The notes: generated by a model not told the origin, from the sequence alone. DNA of 55,677 nucleotides from CAJJDF01 sp965655625 (GCA_965655625.1 CBFHHA010000011.1:1-55677); one strand, 5' to 3'; numbered from the stretch's first letter, positions 24,739 to 33,727 are shown. Numbers and translations: made by a program.

Positions 24739-27700
24739 ATGAAGTCACTCTTTAACACCATTTTATTCTTGGCCATCACGGCTTTAGGTATATCAGCCCC
24801 ATTATCGGGAACTTATACAATTAATTCCTCTTTACCCACTAGCGGGACAAATTTCGCCTCATTCAATTCGGCTGAAGACTCTTTGACTATCAATGGGGTT
24901 TCAGGTCCTGTAATTTTTTTAGTAAAACAAGGAACTTACACAGAGCAAGTAAGTTTTGGAACTATTGTAGGAGTTTCCTCCACCAATACAATTACATTAA
25001 AGGCAGACCCGACCAATACAGGGATTGCCAAAATTGAGTTCAATACAGCTACATCAAGTAGCAACTATGTAATTCGTTTTAATAACGCAAGCCACTTTAT
25101 CGTTGACAGCTTAGTGGTTGCCTCCAACTCCTCGAGCTTTGGAACTCTTATTGATTTTGAAGGTAATAGCTCTCATATTGAATTAAAAAACAACAATTTC
25201 TTAGGTAGTTCAACAGGAGGAAGCAGTACAAATTTCGCTCTAATCAACAAAGGTTCAGGAACGTCAAAAACGATAAACAATCTTATTGTCAAAAACAATC
25301 AATTTATGGGAGGTTCTCATGGAGTTTACATCAATGGAGGGTCTTCAGGAAAAATGGCTCATTTCGAAATTTCTAACAACACCATACTAAAACCAGCTGC
25401 AGGTTTTATTGACTTAAATTATTGCGCTGATGCAAATATTGAGAACAATTACTGCGAAGACGATTCAGCAAGAACAGGAAACTTCTACGGAGTTTACGTC
25501 AGAAGAGCAGATTCTGCCATTCATGTTTCAAAAAACAACATAGTTATCAATTCTACCTCTGGTTACATTTATGGGATTAGAGTCAATTACCTATTTGGAT
25601 CTCCATCGCACTATACATCAATCGAAAACAACATGATTTCTATGCCTTTAGCTAGTGCTGGAGGGCAATACGGTTTGAAAATAGAAAACTGCATCTATCA
25701 CAACATCTATCACAACACTATCAAAGTGAACCATACAGGAACCTATTCATATGCCTTGGATTTGTCTGGTATAGGCTCAAGCACATACGGCAGGACGAAC
25801 ATTGTAAATAATATCTTTTTTAACGGTCAAGCCAACTATGCTTTTAAATTTAATAACTACAATGTTCCAGGCTACATAGATTCTTTGGACCATAACATTT
25901 ATTATTCAACTGGTTCTACCCCATTTAAATTTCACTCCACAAACTACACTAACCTTTCGACATTTCAGACAGTGACCGGGCGCGATGCCAACAGTTTGTT
26001 TGGCGACCCAGGGTTTACCTCTTCTAAAGACCTTCATTTAGTTGGAACGTTGGCAGACAATACCGGAAATAATACTTTAGGCATAACCACTGATATTGAC
26101 GGGGATTCACGTCCATTTGCAGGTTCTAGTTCAGTTGACATTGGTGCAGATGAATACAGTTTGGTGTCTTGCCCTCCAGCATCACTCATATCCAGTATGT
26201 TAGTGAGAGATGATTCTGTTTTATTAACTTGGACTCCAGGTCCTTCTGATGTTTCATGGATGATAGAATACGGCACAACAGGATTCACTCCCGGAACTGG
26301 AACGATGATAAATAGTCCTAACGATACGCTGGGATTCGCTGGACTTTTATCCTCTACTTGCTATGATGTTTATCTCAAAAGTATCTGTTCATCAGACACT
26401 AGTTTAGAAGTTGGACCTTTCAATTTTTGCACTCCATGTTCACCTATTTCTGCGCCTTACTTCAACGATTTTTCAACCATGTCCAATACTGCACCTCCAG
26501 CTTGTTGGCTAGAAGGAAAGGCCTTACTTTCATCCAGTTCAAAAATTGATGAAGGCTATACAGCCTGGACTTCTGATGACTTTGCAAACAGCACAGGATT
26601 GGGATATGGAGCTGCCAGATGTGAATTAGGGTACACAAATATTAATGATTGGTTAGTCTCGCCAGTTATTGATTTAGGAACGAGTACAGCAAATCCTTAC
26701 ATTGTGGAGTTCAAAGTGGCTGTAACTAAAAGAAATGTCGTTGTTGCTCCTTTGGGTGGATCCATTGATTTGGATGACAAAGTGGTCTTTTTAATTTCTA
26801 CCGATTACGGAACAACCTGGTCTGACGCAAATATTTTGAGACAATGGGATTCTACAGATTTGCCTTCGCCAACTGGTGAGTATTTTTCATACAATTTAAC
26901 TGCAAACGGTTATACTGGACCAGTGAGATTTGCTTTCTACACTGAATCAACAATTATAGGAATCATAAGTGAAGTGCATATCGATGATTTCAAAGTAGAT
27001 TTAGTTCCAACTTGCCCAGAACCTACTTTGTTCTCTCACAACTCGAGCTCTACTTCTTCAGCTACCTTTGGATGGACAAACGGTGGTAGCGATGTTTCTT
27101 GGATCCTAGAATATGGTCCTGTCGGTTTTTCTTCAGGTTCAGGAATATCTATCGCTATTTCTACTTCAGGAACAGGCACAGTAAATGGCTTGAATCCTAG
27201 CAGTCTTTATCATGTGTACCTCAGAAGTATTTGTGGAGCAGGAGACACAAGCAGATTGGTTGGTCCAATAAAATTTCAAACCTTATGTGTTTCTCAATCT
27301 GACTTTTGCGAAGGCTTTGAGGCTGTTGTTGACTCAAGCAACTTACCTGTTTGCTGGAGCACATACACCAATAGCATAATGCTTGGCGCAGGTATATCGA
27401 CTAACTTTTCAACTGGTAGCGCTCACTCTGGCACTGGTCACATATTAGGCTCAAACAGAACTGACCTCACTTCTGTATTTATGATGGGATCTCCAGAAAT
27501 CTCAAATTTATCCTCAGGTACACACCGAGCAAATTTTTGGGCAAAATCCACCTCTACGTCTGCAGCAAGCCAACTTGTTATTGGAACATCTTCTAACCCA
27601 AGTAACCCCGGACTATTTGTCCCACTAGACACTCTTCTATTAACTACCGCTTACAGCAATTTCAAAGTTGATTTTTCCTCTTATTCGGGTACAGATGACT

Positions 27701-28887
27701 TCATCGTTTGGTTTTGGATTCCTGGCGGAACTAACAACAGATTGTATTTCGATGAATTTTGTTGGGAGCTTACTCCAAGCTGCGAAAAACCAACCTCAGC
27801 TTCAATCCTCAATAGTGGAATTAATTCGACTAGCCTTGATTTAGGATGGACCACCGATACCTCTCAAGTAAACTACCTAATTTCTTATGGAGCCGCAGGA
27901 TATGTCCCTGGAATGGGAACTGAAATAGGAAATTCTTCTACGACAGGTAACTTTTTGACCATTAACGGATTGAATCCAGTAACTGAGTATTGTTTTTGGG
28001 TAAGGTCTATTTGTAGCAACGGAGACACTAGTCTTTGGGACGGACCGCTTTGCGGATTTACAGGATGCCCTAGCTCCTTTACAACTCCTTTTTATGAAAA
28101 CTTTAGTGCTTACATCCCTCAATGTTGGGAAGAAAAACAAGGTAGATTAGGAAATTTAGGGACTGTTTTTTCATCTGCTACCTCATCCAATTGGAGCGAA
28201 AGAGCCTTTGGAAATAGCGGAACTGACCAAGGTGCTCAAATCCAATTGTATGGTACATCCTCAGACGAATGGCTGATTTCACCTTCTATTGATTTAGGAA
28301 ACGATCCAAACATTGTCCACTTCATAGAGTTTGATTTTGCTTTAACAGACCCAACCAACAACAGTTTGGGAATTTTAGGAACAGATGATTCAGTTGTGTT
28401 TGTTGTTTCTTATGACGATGGGGCAACTTGGAGTTTATCCAATGCACTGGAAACATGGACCAGTGGCTCAACTGTTTCGGCAGGAACAAATTCATTTGTT
28501 CGCCTATTAAGAAACAAAACAGGAGTTGTGAAATTTGGATTTTATGGAGCGTCCTCTGTCACTAATAACTACGCAAGGTTCCACATCGATAACTTTTCTG
28601 TGAGAGACAGTGTTTTTCAAGATGTTGCTGAAAATGAATGGACAAAGACGTTTAGAGTTTTTCCGAATCCCACACAAGGATTGATCAACCTCTCAAATGA
28701 AGGAAATGCAAATACCTACAGAATAACTGTCCTGGATATTCAAGGTAGAATCATTTTGAACAAAGCAATTTATTTGAATGGAAACCAAACGCATCAGTTC
28801 GATTTGAGTGGGTTTGCAAAAGGAATTTACTCTATTCAAATTTCGAGCAACAACCAACAAGAACATCACCGAATTGTCGTTCAATAA
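24739..28887 (+). CDS. large secreted multidomain protein with T9SS type A C-terminal signal
   Basis: 1382 residues. After a signal peptide (about 1-20), residues 25-460 are a right-handed parallel beta-helix region with repeated Asn/Asp-rich turns (NSSHIELKNNNF, ISNNTIL, SKNNIV). It then alternates three fibronectin-III-like domains, each opening with a pattern such as SWMIEYG or NYLISYG (near 500, 790, 1085), with MAM/jelly-roll-like modules containing DWLVSPVIDLG or EWLISPSIDLG. The last 80 residues, beginning FRVFPNPTQG, are a typical type A sorting domain that directs export by T9SS and then surface attachment or release. It is probably an adhesin or polysaccharide-binding protein; no catalytic motif is visible. 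Confidence 0.85.
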   Translation: MKSLFNTILFLAITALGISAPLSGTYTINSSLPTSGTNFASFNSAEDSLTINGVSGPVIFLVKQGTYTEQVSFGTIVGVSSTNTITLKADPTNTGIAKIEFNTATSSSNYVIRFNNASHFIVDSLVVASNSSSFGTLIDFEGNSSHIELKNNNFLGSSTGGSSTNFALINKGSGTSKTINNLIVKNNQFMGGSHGVYINGGSSGKMAHFEISNNTILKPAAGFIDLNYCADANIENNYCEDDSARTGNFYGVYVRRADSAIHVSKNNIVINSTSGYIYGIRVNYLFGSPSHYTSIENNMISMPLASAGGQYGLKIENCIYHNIYHNTIKVNHTGTYSYALDLSGIGSSTYGRTNIVNNIFFNGQANYAFKFNNYNVPGYIDSLDHNIYYSTGSTPFKFHSTNYTNLSTFQTVTGRDANSLFGDPGFTSSKDLHLVGTLADNTGNNTLGITTDIDGDSRPFAGSSSVDIGADEYSLVSCPPASLISSMLVRDDSVLLTWTPGPSDVSWMIEYGTTGFTPGTGTMINSPNDTLGFAGLLSSTCYDVYLKSICSSDTSLEVGPFNFCTPCSPISAPYFNDFSTMSNTAPPACWLEGKALLSSSSKIDEGYTAWTSDDFANSTGLGYGAARCELGYTNINDWLVSPVIDLGTSTANPYIVEFKVAVTKRNVVVAPLGGSIDLDDKVVFLISTDYGTTWSDANILRQWDSTDLPSPTGEYFSYNLTANGYTGPVRFAFYTESTIIGIISEVHIDDFKVDLVPTCPEPTLFSHNSSSTSSATFGWTNGGSDVSWILEYGPVGFSSGSGISIAISTSGTGTVNGLNPSSLYHVYLRSICGAGDTSRLVGPIKFQTLCVSQSDFCEGFEAVVDSSNLPVCWSTYTNSIMLGAGISTNFSTGSAHSGTGHILGSNRTDLTSVFMMGSPEISNLSSGTHRANFWAKSTSTSAASQLVIGTSSNPSNPGLFVPLDTLLLTTAYSNFKVDFSSYSGTDDFIVWFWIPGGTNNRLYFDEFCWELTPSCEKPTSASILNSGINSTSLDLGWTTDTSQVNYLISYGAAGYVPGMGTEIGNSSTTGNFLTINGLNPVTEYCFWVRSICSNGDTSLWDGPLCGFTGCPSSFTTPFYENFSAYIPQCWEEKQGRLGNLGTVFSSATSSNWSERAFGNSGTDQGAQIQLYGTSSDEWLISPSIDLGNDPNIVHFIEFDFALTDPTNNSLGILGTDDSVVFVVSYDDGATWSLSNALETWTSGSTVSAGTNSFVRLLRNKTGVVKFGFYGASSVTNNYARFHIDNFSVRDSVFQDVAENEWTKTFRVFPNPTQGLINLSNEGNANTYRITVLDIQGRIILNKAIYLNGNQTHQFDLSGFAKGIYSIQISSNNQQEHHRIVVQ

Positions 28888-28904
28888 TTGCAATTATCCC
28901 CCCA

Positions 28905-28936
28905 TAAAAAAGGAGAGCCAGCGCTCTCCTTTTTTT
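28905..28936 (+). terminator. intrinsic terminator after the T9SS type A gene
   Basis: AGGAGAGC (28911-28918) and GCTCTCCT (28923-28930) form a perfect stem, extended by A/T pairs, with a 4-base loop and a T run to 28936. Confidence 0.9.
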
Positions 28937-28999
28937 GTCTTGATCTGAAATTAAAATCATCATAATAATTGTACTTTTAATGTATCTAACATCAAGAAA

Positions 29000-29605
29000 A
29001 TGAACTACCTCGCTCACCAATTTTTATCTGGCTCCAATAAATCAATTAGAATTGGTAATTTTTTGGGCGATTTCATGAAGGGAAAAGAACTGGAAGACTT
29101 TCCTCCATCGGTACAACTAGGAATTTCACTTCATCGAATTATCGATGAGTTTACAGACACTCACCCCATTGTAGAAAGAAGTAAAAAACTACTTCACCCG
29201 AGGCAGGGAAAGTATGCATCCGTTTTGTTGGATGTGTATTACGATTATTTTCTCGCCAAGAATTGGCATCTTTATGCTGCCATTTCTCTGGAACAGTTTG
29301 CACTTTCGGTTTATGACGACTTTTGGGAATTAAAAGCATATTTCCCTAAAAAAGTAATCGATTTCCTGCCCGCTATGAGAGAGAATGATTGGCTCACAAA
29401 TTACCGATCTTATTGGGGAATAAACAAAGCCTTGGAGAGTATTGGTCGAAGAGCAAAATTCTCCAATACCATACAACATGCCCTTATCGATTTACAAGAG
29501 CTCGAATCAGAATTAGAACAGGATTTTCTTCTTTTTTTTCCAGAACTGCAAGAACGTTGTGAAAATTATCTGAAACAAAATGGGCTAATGAATGAATTCA
29601 ATTAA
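29000..29605 (+). CDS. acyl carrier protein phosphodiesterase (AcpH-like)
   Basis: 201 residues of the DUF479/AcpH family, which removes the 4'-phosphopantetheine group from acyl carrier protein. Visible motifs are MNYLAHQFLSG, IGNFLGDFMKG, GISLHRIIDEFTDTHP and LLDVYYDYFLAKNW, with the His and Asp residues that make the HD-like metal site. It is preceded by a terminator. The physiological value of ACP hydrolysis is unclear even in E. coli. Confidence 0.85.
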   Translation: MNYLAHQFLSGSNKSIRIGNFLGDFMKGKELEDFPPSVQLGISLHRIIDEFTDTHPIVERSKKLLHPRQGKYASVLLDVYYDYFLAKNWHLYAAISLEQFALSVYDDFWELKAYFPKKVIDFLPAMRENDWLTNYRSYWGINKALESIGRRAKFSNTIQHALIDLQELESELEQDFLLFFPELQERCENYLKQNGLMNEFN

Positions 29606-29729
29606 AATTAGAGTCGGATTTCTAAACAAGTAAAAACGATTTATGGACAAATAAAAAAGTCCAAAAAAAAATCAACTATCTCTTCAATTCACTTCAACTT
29701 TCTTTAATTTTAACCAAAGAAATCAAACT

Positions 29730-30506
29730 ATGGAATTTATCAAAAAAGAAAAGACCGAAGGAGTTGGAATCATTACACTGAACCGTCCGGAGGTTTACAA
29801 TAGTTTTCATATCCCAATGGCTAAGGAGGTTCAGTCTGCGTTGGACGAATTTGAAAAAGATGATTCAATTAGAGCCATTATATTAACTGCCGAGGGAAAA
29901 GGTTTCTGTGCTGGACAGGACTTAAAAGAAGCCACAGAAGAAGGAGGTCCGTCCATAGGCGAAATAGTTGAGACAACTTACAATCCCATTGTCCAAAAAT
30001 TAAGAAACATAGAAAAACCAATCATTGGAGCGATAAACGGAGTGGCTGCTGGAGCTGGAGCCAACATTGCTTTAGCTTGCGACATCACTTTTGCGAGTAA
30101 CAAAGCAAGTTTCATTCAATCATTCAGTAGCATTGGATTAATACCTGATAGCGGAGGAACATTTTTTCTACCTCGATTAATAGGAATGCAGCGAGCTGCT
30201 GCACACATGTTTTTGGCTGATAAATTTTCTGCTGAAAAAGCCAAAGAAATTGGCATGATTTACGAAGTAGTGGAACATGAGGAGCTTATGAAAAAATGCT
30301 TAGAGTTTGCAAAACAACTTGCAATGAGACCTACAAAGGGAATTGGACTTACAAAACGAGCTTTAAATGCCGCCTTGACAAACGACCTTACTACTCAGCT
30401 GGGTGTAGAAAAAGAATTACAAATTGAAGCCGCAAACACACACGATAACAAAGAGGGAATTGCTGCTTTTCTAGAAAAAAGACAACCAAATTTTAAAGGA
30501 AAATAA
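29730..30506 (+). CDS. enoyl-CoA hydratase/isomerase family protein, PaaG-like
   Basis: 258 residues of the crotonase superfamily. The CoA-binding and oxyanion-hole motifs are RPEVYNSF, GKGFCAGQDLKE (about 66-77), INGVAAGAGANIALACD (about 104-120) and IGLIPDSGGTFFLPR (about 134-148), with the catalytic acidic residue in PDSGG. The C-terminal FLEKRQPNFKGK is typical. The overall pattern is closest to PaaG (ring-1,2-epoxyphenylacetyl-CoA isomerase), but general fatty-acid beta-oxidation is possible. A 3-hydroxyacyl-CoA dehydrogenase gene follows after 142 bases that contain a palindromic repeat. Confidence 0.8.
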   Translation: MEFIKKEKTEGVGIITLNRPEVYNSFHIPMAKEVQSALDEFEKDDSIRAIILTAEGKGFCAGQDLKEATEEGGPSIGEIVETTYNPIVQKLRNIEKPIIGAINGVAAGAGANIALACDITFASNKASFIQSFSSIGLIPDSGGTFFLPRLIGMQRAAAHMFLADKFSAEKAKEIGMIYEVVEHEELMKKCLEFAKQLAMRPTKGIGLTKRALNAALTNDLTTQLGVEKELQIEAANTHDNKEGIAAFLEKRQPNFKGK

Positions 30507-30512
30507 CACTGA

Positions 30513-30553
30513 TCACCCTTCGAATTGTCCCGATAAATCGGGACCCTCAGGGT
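30513..30553. repeat. nested palindromic intergenic repeat
   Basis: Inner perfect hairpin GTCCCGA (30527-30533) / TCGGGAC (30538-30544) with loop TAAA, framed by ACCCT (30515-30519) and AGGGT (30549-30553). The element TCACCC...CCCGATAAATCGGG...CAGGGT resembles the repeat at 291-396 in having TCACCCT and CAGG ends. It sits between the PaaG-like and PaaH-like genes and could stabilise or attenuate the transcript. Confidence 0.5.
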
Positions 30554-30648
30554 TCCGAATGTTATAAAAAAACGAACTGATAATATAAACTTGAGGACTG
30601 AGGTTTGGCGACAGCAAAAATCTCGAAATCCGATTAACAACTCAAAAA

Positions 30649-31803
30649 ATGAATATAGGAATAATAGGAGCTGGCTCAATGGGGTCTGGAATTGCACAAG
30701 TGGCAGCCACAGCGGGTGAAGAAGTGATGGTATATGACACCAATGAAACTGCCATCGAAAAAGCAGGAACAAGCTTAACCAAAATTTTTGCCAGATTAGT
30801 TGAGAAAGAAAAATTTACACAAAATGAAGCTGACGATATACTGGGAAGAATCACCTTTGTAGATTCGTTAGAACTTCTCGAAAATTCCGACTTAATTATT
30901 GAAGCTATTATCGAAAATTTAGAAATCAAGCAATCGGTATTTAGTCAGTTGGAAAAAATTGTTTCGGATGAATGCATCCTAGCGTCCAACACTTCTTCTT
31001 TGTCAATAGCTTCTATTTCTTCGGCTTGCCAACATCCCGAAAGAGTGATTGGAATACACTTTTTTAATCCTGCTCCATTGATGAAATTGGTGGAGATTAT
31101 TCCGAGTATCACAACCCATACTGAAGTAACAAAAAAAGCTAAAACAACGATAGATAGCTGGAAAAAAGTAACTGCTTTAGTGAAAGACACTCCAGGTTTT
31201 ATTGTAAACCGCGTGGCACGTCCCTTTTATGGAGAAGCTTTGCGTATTTATGAAGAAGGAATCGCTGATTTTGCAACGATTGATGCAGCCATGAAAGAAA
31301 TTGGCGGCTTCAGAATGGGCCCTTTTGAATTGATGGACTACATAGGAAACGATGTAAACTACACAGTGACAGAAACAGTGTTCACCTCCTTTTATTTTGA
31401 CCCACGATACAAACCCTCTTTTACCCAAAAAAGATTTGCTGAAGCAGGGTTATTAGGACGAAAAACTGGTAAAGGATTTTATGACTATTCCGAAGATTCA
31501 ATTCGTCCTAAATCAAGTGATGACAAGCCATTAAAACAACTTATTTTTGATCGGATACTCGCTATGTTGATCAACGAAGCTGTCGATGCTGTTTTTTGGC
31601 AAGTTGCTAGTGCAGAAGACATTGACTTAGCCATGCGTTTTGGGACCAACTACCCAAAAGGACTATTGGCATGGTGCGATGAAATTGGAGCAAATAAACC
31701 TCTTTCTATTTTAGAAAACTTGTACCAAACCTATGGGGAGGATCGTTACCGTCCAAGTAGCTTACTCAGAAAAACAGCAAAAGAAAATGCTTCATTTTTT
31801 TAA
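30649..31803 (+). CDS. 3-hydroxyacyl-CoA dehydrogenase (PaaH/Hbd-like)
   Basis: 384 residues. It uses NAD(P) to oxidise 3-hydroxyacyl-CoA. The Rossmann motif is IGIIGAGSMGSGIAQ at the N-terminus; the catalytic IHFFNPAPLMKLVEI with the active His is present, and PGFIVNRVARPFYGEALRI begins the C-terminal helical domain, followed by GPFELMDYIG. A second C-terminal domain (DAVFWQVASAEDIDLAMRFGTNYPKG) makes it longer than the 280-residue Hbd type and similar to PaaH proteins. With the upstream PaaG-like gene it covers two consecutive beta-oxidation steps, but no other paa genes are in the window. Confidence 0.85.
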   Translation: MNIGIIGAGSMGSGIAQVAATAGEEVMVYDTNETAIEKAGTSLTKIFARLVEKEKFTQNEADDILGRITFVDSLELLENSDLIIEAIIENLEIKQSVFSQLEKIVSDECILASNTSSLSIASISSACQHPERVIGIHFFNPAPLMKLVEIIPSITTHTEVTKKAKTTIDSWKKVTALVKDTPGFIVNRVARPFYGEALRIYEEGIADFATIDAAMKEIGGFRMGPFELMDYIGNDVNYTVTETVFTSFYFDPRYKPSFTQKRFAEAGLLGRKTGKGFYDYSEDSIRPKSSDDKPLKQLIFDRILAMLINEAVDAVFWQVASAEDIDLAMRFGTNYPKGLLAWCDEIGANKPLSILENLYQTYGEDRYRPSSLLRKTAKENASFF

Positions 31804-31815
31804 TCACTTTTATTT

Positions 31816-31844
31816 TTTGTGTAGACGAAACTTTTATATATTTG
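31816..31844 (+). promoter_or_regulatory. tRNA-Ser promoter
   Basis: TTTG at 31816-31819, a 17-base spacer and TATATTTG at 31837-31844, all matching the Bacteroidota consensus, end 11 bases before the tRNA 5' end. This is the clearest promoter in the window. Confidence 0.8.
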
Positions 31845-31855
31845 CAAACCTTAAA

Positions 31856-31939
31856 GGAGAGGTGGCAGAGTGGTAATGCAGCAGATTGCTAATCTGTCGA
31901 CCTTAACTGGTCGCCAGGGTTCGAGTCCCTGTCTCTCCG
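31856..31939 (+). tRNA. tRNA-Ser (GCT anticodon)
   Basis: 84 bases. Acceptor GGAGAGG pairs with TCTCTCC (one G-U), the anticodon stem-loop CAGAT-TGCTA-ATCTG carries GCT, which reads AGC/AGU. A long variable arm (GTCGACCTTAACTGGTCGC) is typical of serine tRNA, and the T arm is CAGGG-TTCGAGT-CCCTG. The discriminator is G, also typical of serine. CCA is not encoded. Confidence 0.96.
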
Positions 31940-31947
31940 CATATAGA

Positions 31948-31983
31948 AAATCCCATTAACATCAGTTAATGGGATTTTTTTTG
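31948..31983 (+). terminator. terminator of tRNA-Ser
   Basis: 13-bp perfect stem AAATCCCATTAAC (31948-31960) / GTTAATGGGATTT (31965-31977) with loop ATCA and a long T run. Confidence 0.93.
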
Positions 31984-32037
31984 TTAGGTAATCTATAGAC
32001 ACAATTCATTCATCGAATTTCAGTACCTTTAATTCTT

Positions 32038-32421
32038 ATGGACAACGACATTCTAGACGACTACTTTGTAAAAAAAACCAAGAAAGGATTTAATTTTAAG
32101 CTCTTTTATATTTGGACAGGGCTACTTGTGTTGGGTGTTATGTTCAAAATTCAACACTGGCCATTGGCTGGCTTATTTTTACTCGCTAGTTATGCGGGGC
32201 TTCTCTCCCACTCACTTATTGGCATACTATTTTTCAAAATGAGGGAATACCCCATATTGTTCTTTGGGCTCTTTGGGCTGTATCACTTTACAAAGATTAT
32301 GTACGGAGCTTTTTTTCTAAATGGCCAACCTTACAATTTGTATGGAACTTCCATTTATACCGCAATTCTCGTATTTAGCTTTATCATTGAGTACATCCAT
32401 ATTCAACGAAAAAAAGGTTAG
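32038..32421 (+). CDS. small integral membrane protein
   Basis: 127 residues with four hydrophobic helices (about 22-38, 44-64, 72-90, 103-121). The phrase GVMFKIQHWPLAGLF near residues 33-47 is a signature of several small Bacteroidota membrane proteins, including the N-terminal part of GldL, but the rest does not resemble GldL. I cannot give a function. It converges with the S4-domain gene, with only 4 bases between them. Confidence 0.6.
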   Translation: MDNDILDDYFVKKTKKGFNFKLFYIWTGLLVLGVMFKIQHWPLAGLFLLASYAGLLSHSLIGILFFKMREYPILFFGLFGLYHFTKIMYGAFFLNGQPYNLYGTSIYTAILVFSFIIEYIHIQRKKG

Positions 32422-32425
32422 CATT

Positions 32426-32638
32426 CTAAACTACGCGAATCAAATTCCCTTCAAATTCAATTTCATCACCCTTTCTTACTTTGTATCGCATTCGAGTTTC
32501 GATATCACCGTTGCAGTAAACCAATTCCTCTCTTACTACTTCTTTTGCCTCTCCTCCACTTCCAACCAACGAGAGGGTTTTGAGCAATTGAATCAAATGG
32601 ATGTATTCGTCTGTTAGGGTAAATTCGTGTTCTTGCAA
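32426..32638 (-). CDS. RNA-binding S4 domain protein (YbcJ-like)
   Basis: 70 residues, a stand-alone S4 domain. The pattern TDEYIHLIQLLKTLSLVGSGG, EAKEVVREELVYCNGDIETR and VRKGDEIEFEG is the classic S4 RNA-binding fold of YbcJ/YaaA-like proteins. The start is probably TTG at 32638, since no ATG is in frame between it and an upstream stop. It follows the membrane-anchored protein gene by 15 bases, so they are likely co-transcribed. Confidence 0.8.
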   Translation of the reverse strand: MQEHEFTLTDEYIHLIQLLKTLSLVGSGGEAKEVVREELVYCNGDIETRMRYKVRKGDEIEFEGNLIRVV

Positions 32639-32653
32639 AAGGGCTAAGTGTTT

Positions 32654-33208
32654 TTATAAGATTTCTTTTATTTCTTGTTTCACGTAATCCAGTGCGATTT
32701 GTGAAGGAGACTGAGGCAACACCATCATTTTTTCAAATATATCTCTGGTAAGCTCATTAGCGGTAGATTTTTTCTCCATGGAATTTGCCGCCATGTTTAT
32801 AATCCTAATTGTCTCTTCTTTTGCTTGTTTTACCAAGTTCCAAGCATTTTCACTGATGTAAATCTGCTGAGCCACATTGTGCTCATATTCTTCTCTTATG
32901 TTCTGTAATAAAGCTCCATGAAGTTGTGCTGCAGACATTTCTTCTGTCTTTGTCCGCATTACCAAACTACTTGGCTCTATGCGCTCCATAAATAACACAA
33001 TTCTTTCGTAGGCTTGAAGCTTTAATGGAAACAAATGCTTTTGCTTGTCATTTCCCTGTTCGCTCTTGGGATTGGTAAAAACTCTTGCTGGTTCAGATTT
33101 CTGATTCTGTAACTCTTTTAATTTTCCTGAAAAATAAAAGTAAACAGCTCCCAAAACCACAAATAGAACTACTACAATTGCCAACCATATATCTGTATTC
33201 ATTTCCAT
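32654..33208 (-). CDS. conserved membrane-anchored protein (DUF7935-like)
   Basis: 184 residues: a short N-terminus, one transmembrane helix (about 7-27), a Lys/Glu/Gln-rich linker with charged stretch, then a conserved soluble domain starting HLFPLKLQAYERIVLFMERIEP, and containing SLVMR and EYEHNVAQQIYISENAW. This matches what I recall for a Bacteroidota-specific family, with no known function. The S4-domain gene follows 15 bases later on the same strand. ATG at 33208; an ATG two codons later is an alternative. Confidence 0.6.
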   Translation of the reverse strand: MEMNTDIWLAIVVVLFVVLGAVYFYFSGKLKELQNQKSEPARVFTNPKSEQGNDKQKHLFPLKLQAYERIVLFMERIEPSSLVMRTKTEEMSAAQLHGALLQNIREEYEHNVAQQIYISENAWNLVKQAKEETIRIINMAANSMEKKSTANELTRDIFEKMMVLPQSPSQIALDYVKQEIKEIL

Positions 33209-33264
33209 GTTTTGGTTTTATTTAAAGTCATTCCTTATGACAAATCTGTAAAAAAAAGTCTTAA

Positions 33265-33393
33265 CTATTTAGAATCCTTGTTATTCTTTTTTATCAATCC
33301 AAAATATACTACTCTACTTAAAAGGACTGCCAGCACAGAAACTATAATTCCTACAACAATTTCAATTCCATAATCCCTAAAAACACTTTCCAT
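33265..33393 (-). CDS. 42-residue single-pass membrane peptide
   Basis: A small open frame: MESVFRDYGIEIVVGIIV, then SVLAVLLSRVVYFGLI, then a basic tail KKNNKDSK and stop. It has one continuous hydrophobic helix (about residues 10-34) and a positive inside tail, a plausible single-pass peptide. Start ATG at 33393. It lies between the conserved 33208 gene and the AT-rich accessory stretch. There is no Shine-Dalgarno, as in the other genes here. It may be a real small gene or a chance ORF. Confidence 0.35.
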   Translation of the reverse strand: MESVFRDYGIEIVVGIIVSVLAVLLSRVVYFGLIKKNNKDSK

Positions 33394-33458
33394 ATTATTC
33401 GACCGTGAAAAACATATTACAGATGGGTACACTCCCTACCTGACATTTAAAGTTTTAG

Positions 33459-33727
33459 TTCAATCAAATATCTTCTCGGTACACCAATATTAACGTGAAT
33501 ATCCCGAGAGACGTGAAGTTAGGTAAAAAGTTTGGAAACTTCACAAAGAAGGTTGGGGATATACCAAAATCCATCATTACCTCAAGAACAATAAATTTGA
33601 AATAGGTAATAGCAGAACTACAGTAGATTCTATGATTAAGAAGATGAAAAAGAGGGAATTCATCACCAAAAGAGAGTTCTCACTTAGAAAATACGTTGAT
33701 TTCAAAATCAAGTTTTTTAGAAGGTAA
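33459..33727 (+). pseudogene. decayed helix-turn-helix gene fragment with frameshift
   Basis: Two frames join into one protein: the first frame reads NINVNIPRDVKLGKK and the second continues VWKLHKEGWGYTKIHHYLKN and NNKFEIGNSRTTVDSMIKKM, ending with KKREFITKREFSLRKYVDFK and a stop at 33725-33727. One extra A in the homopolymer at 33525-33529 would restore the frame. The repeated short helices with GWGYTKIHHYL and TTVDSMIKK look like a helix-turn-helix of a resolvase or phage-type DNA-binding protein, but I do not recognise the family. There is no start codon, so it is a relic. Confidence 0.45.
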
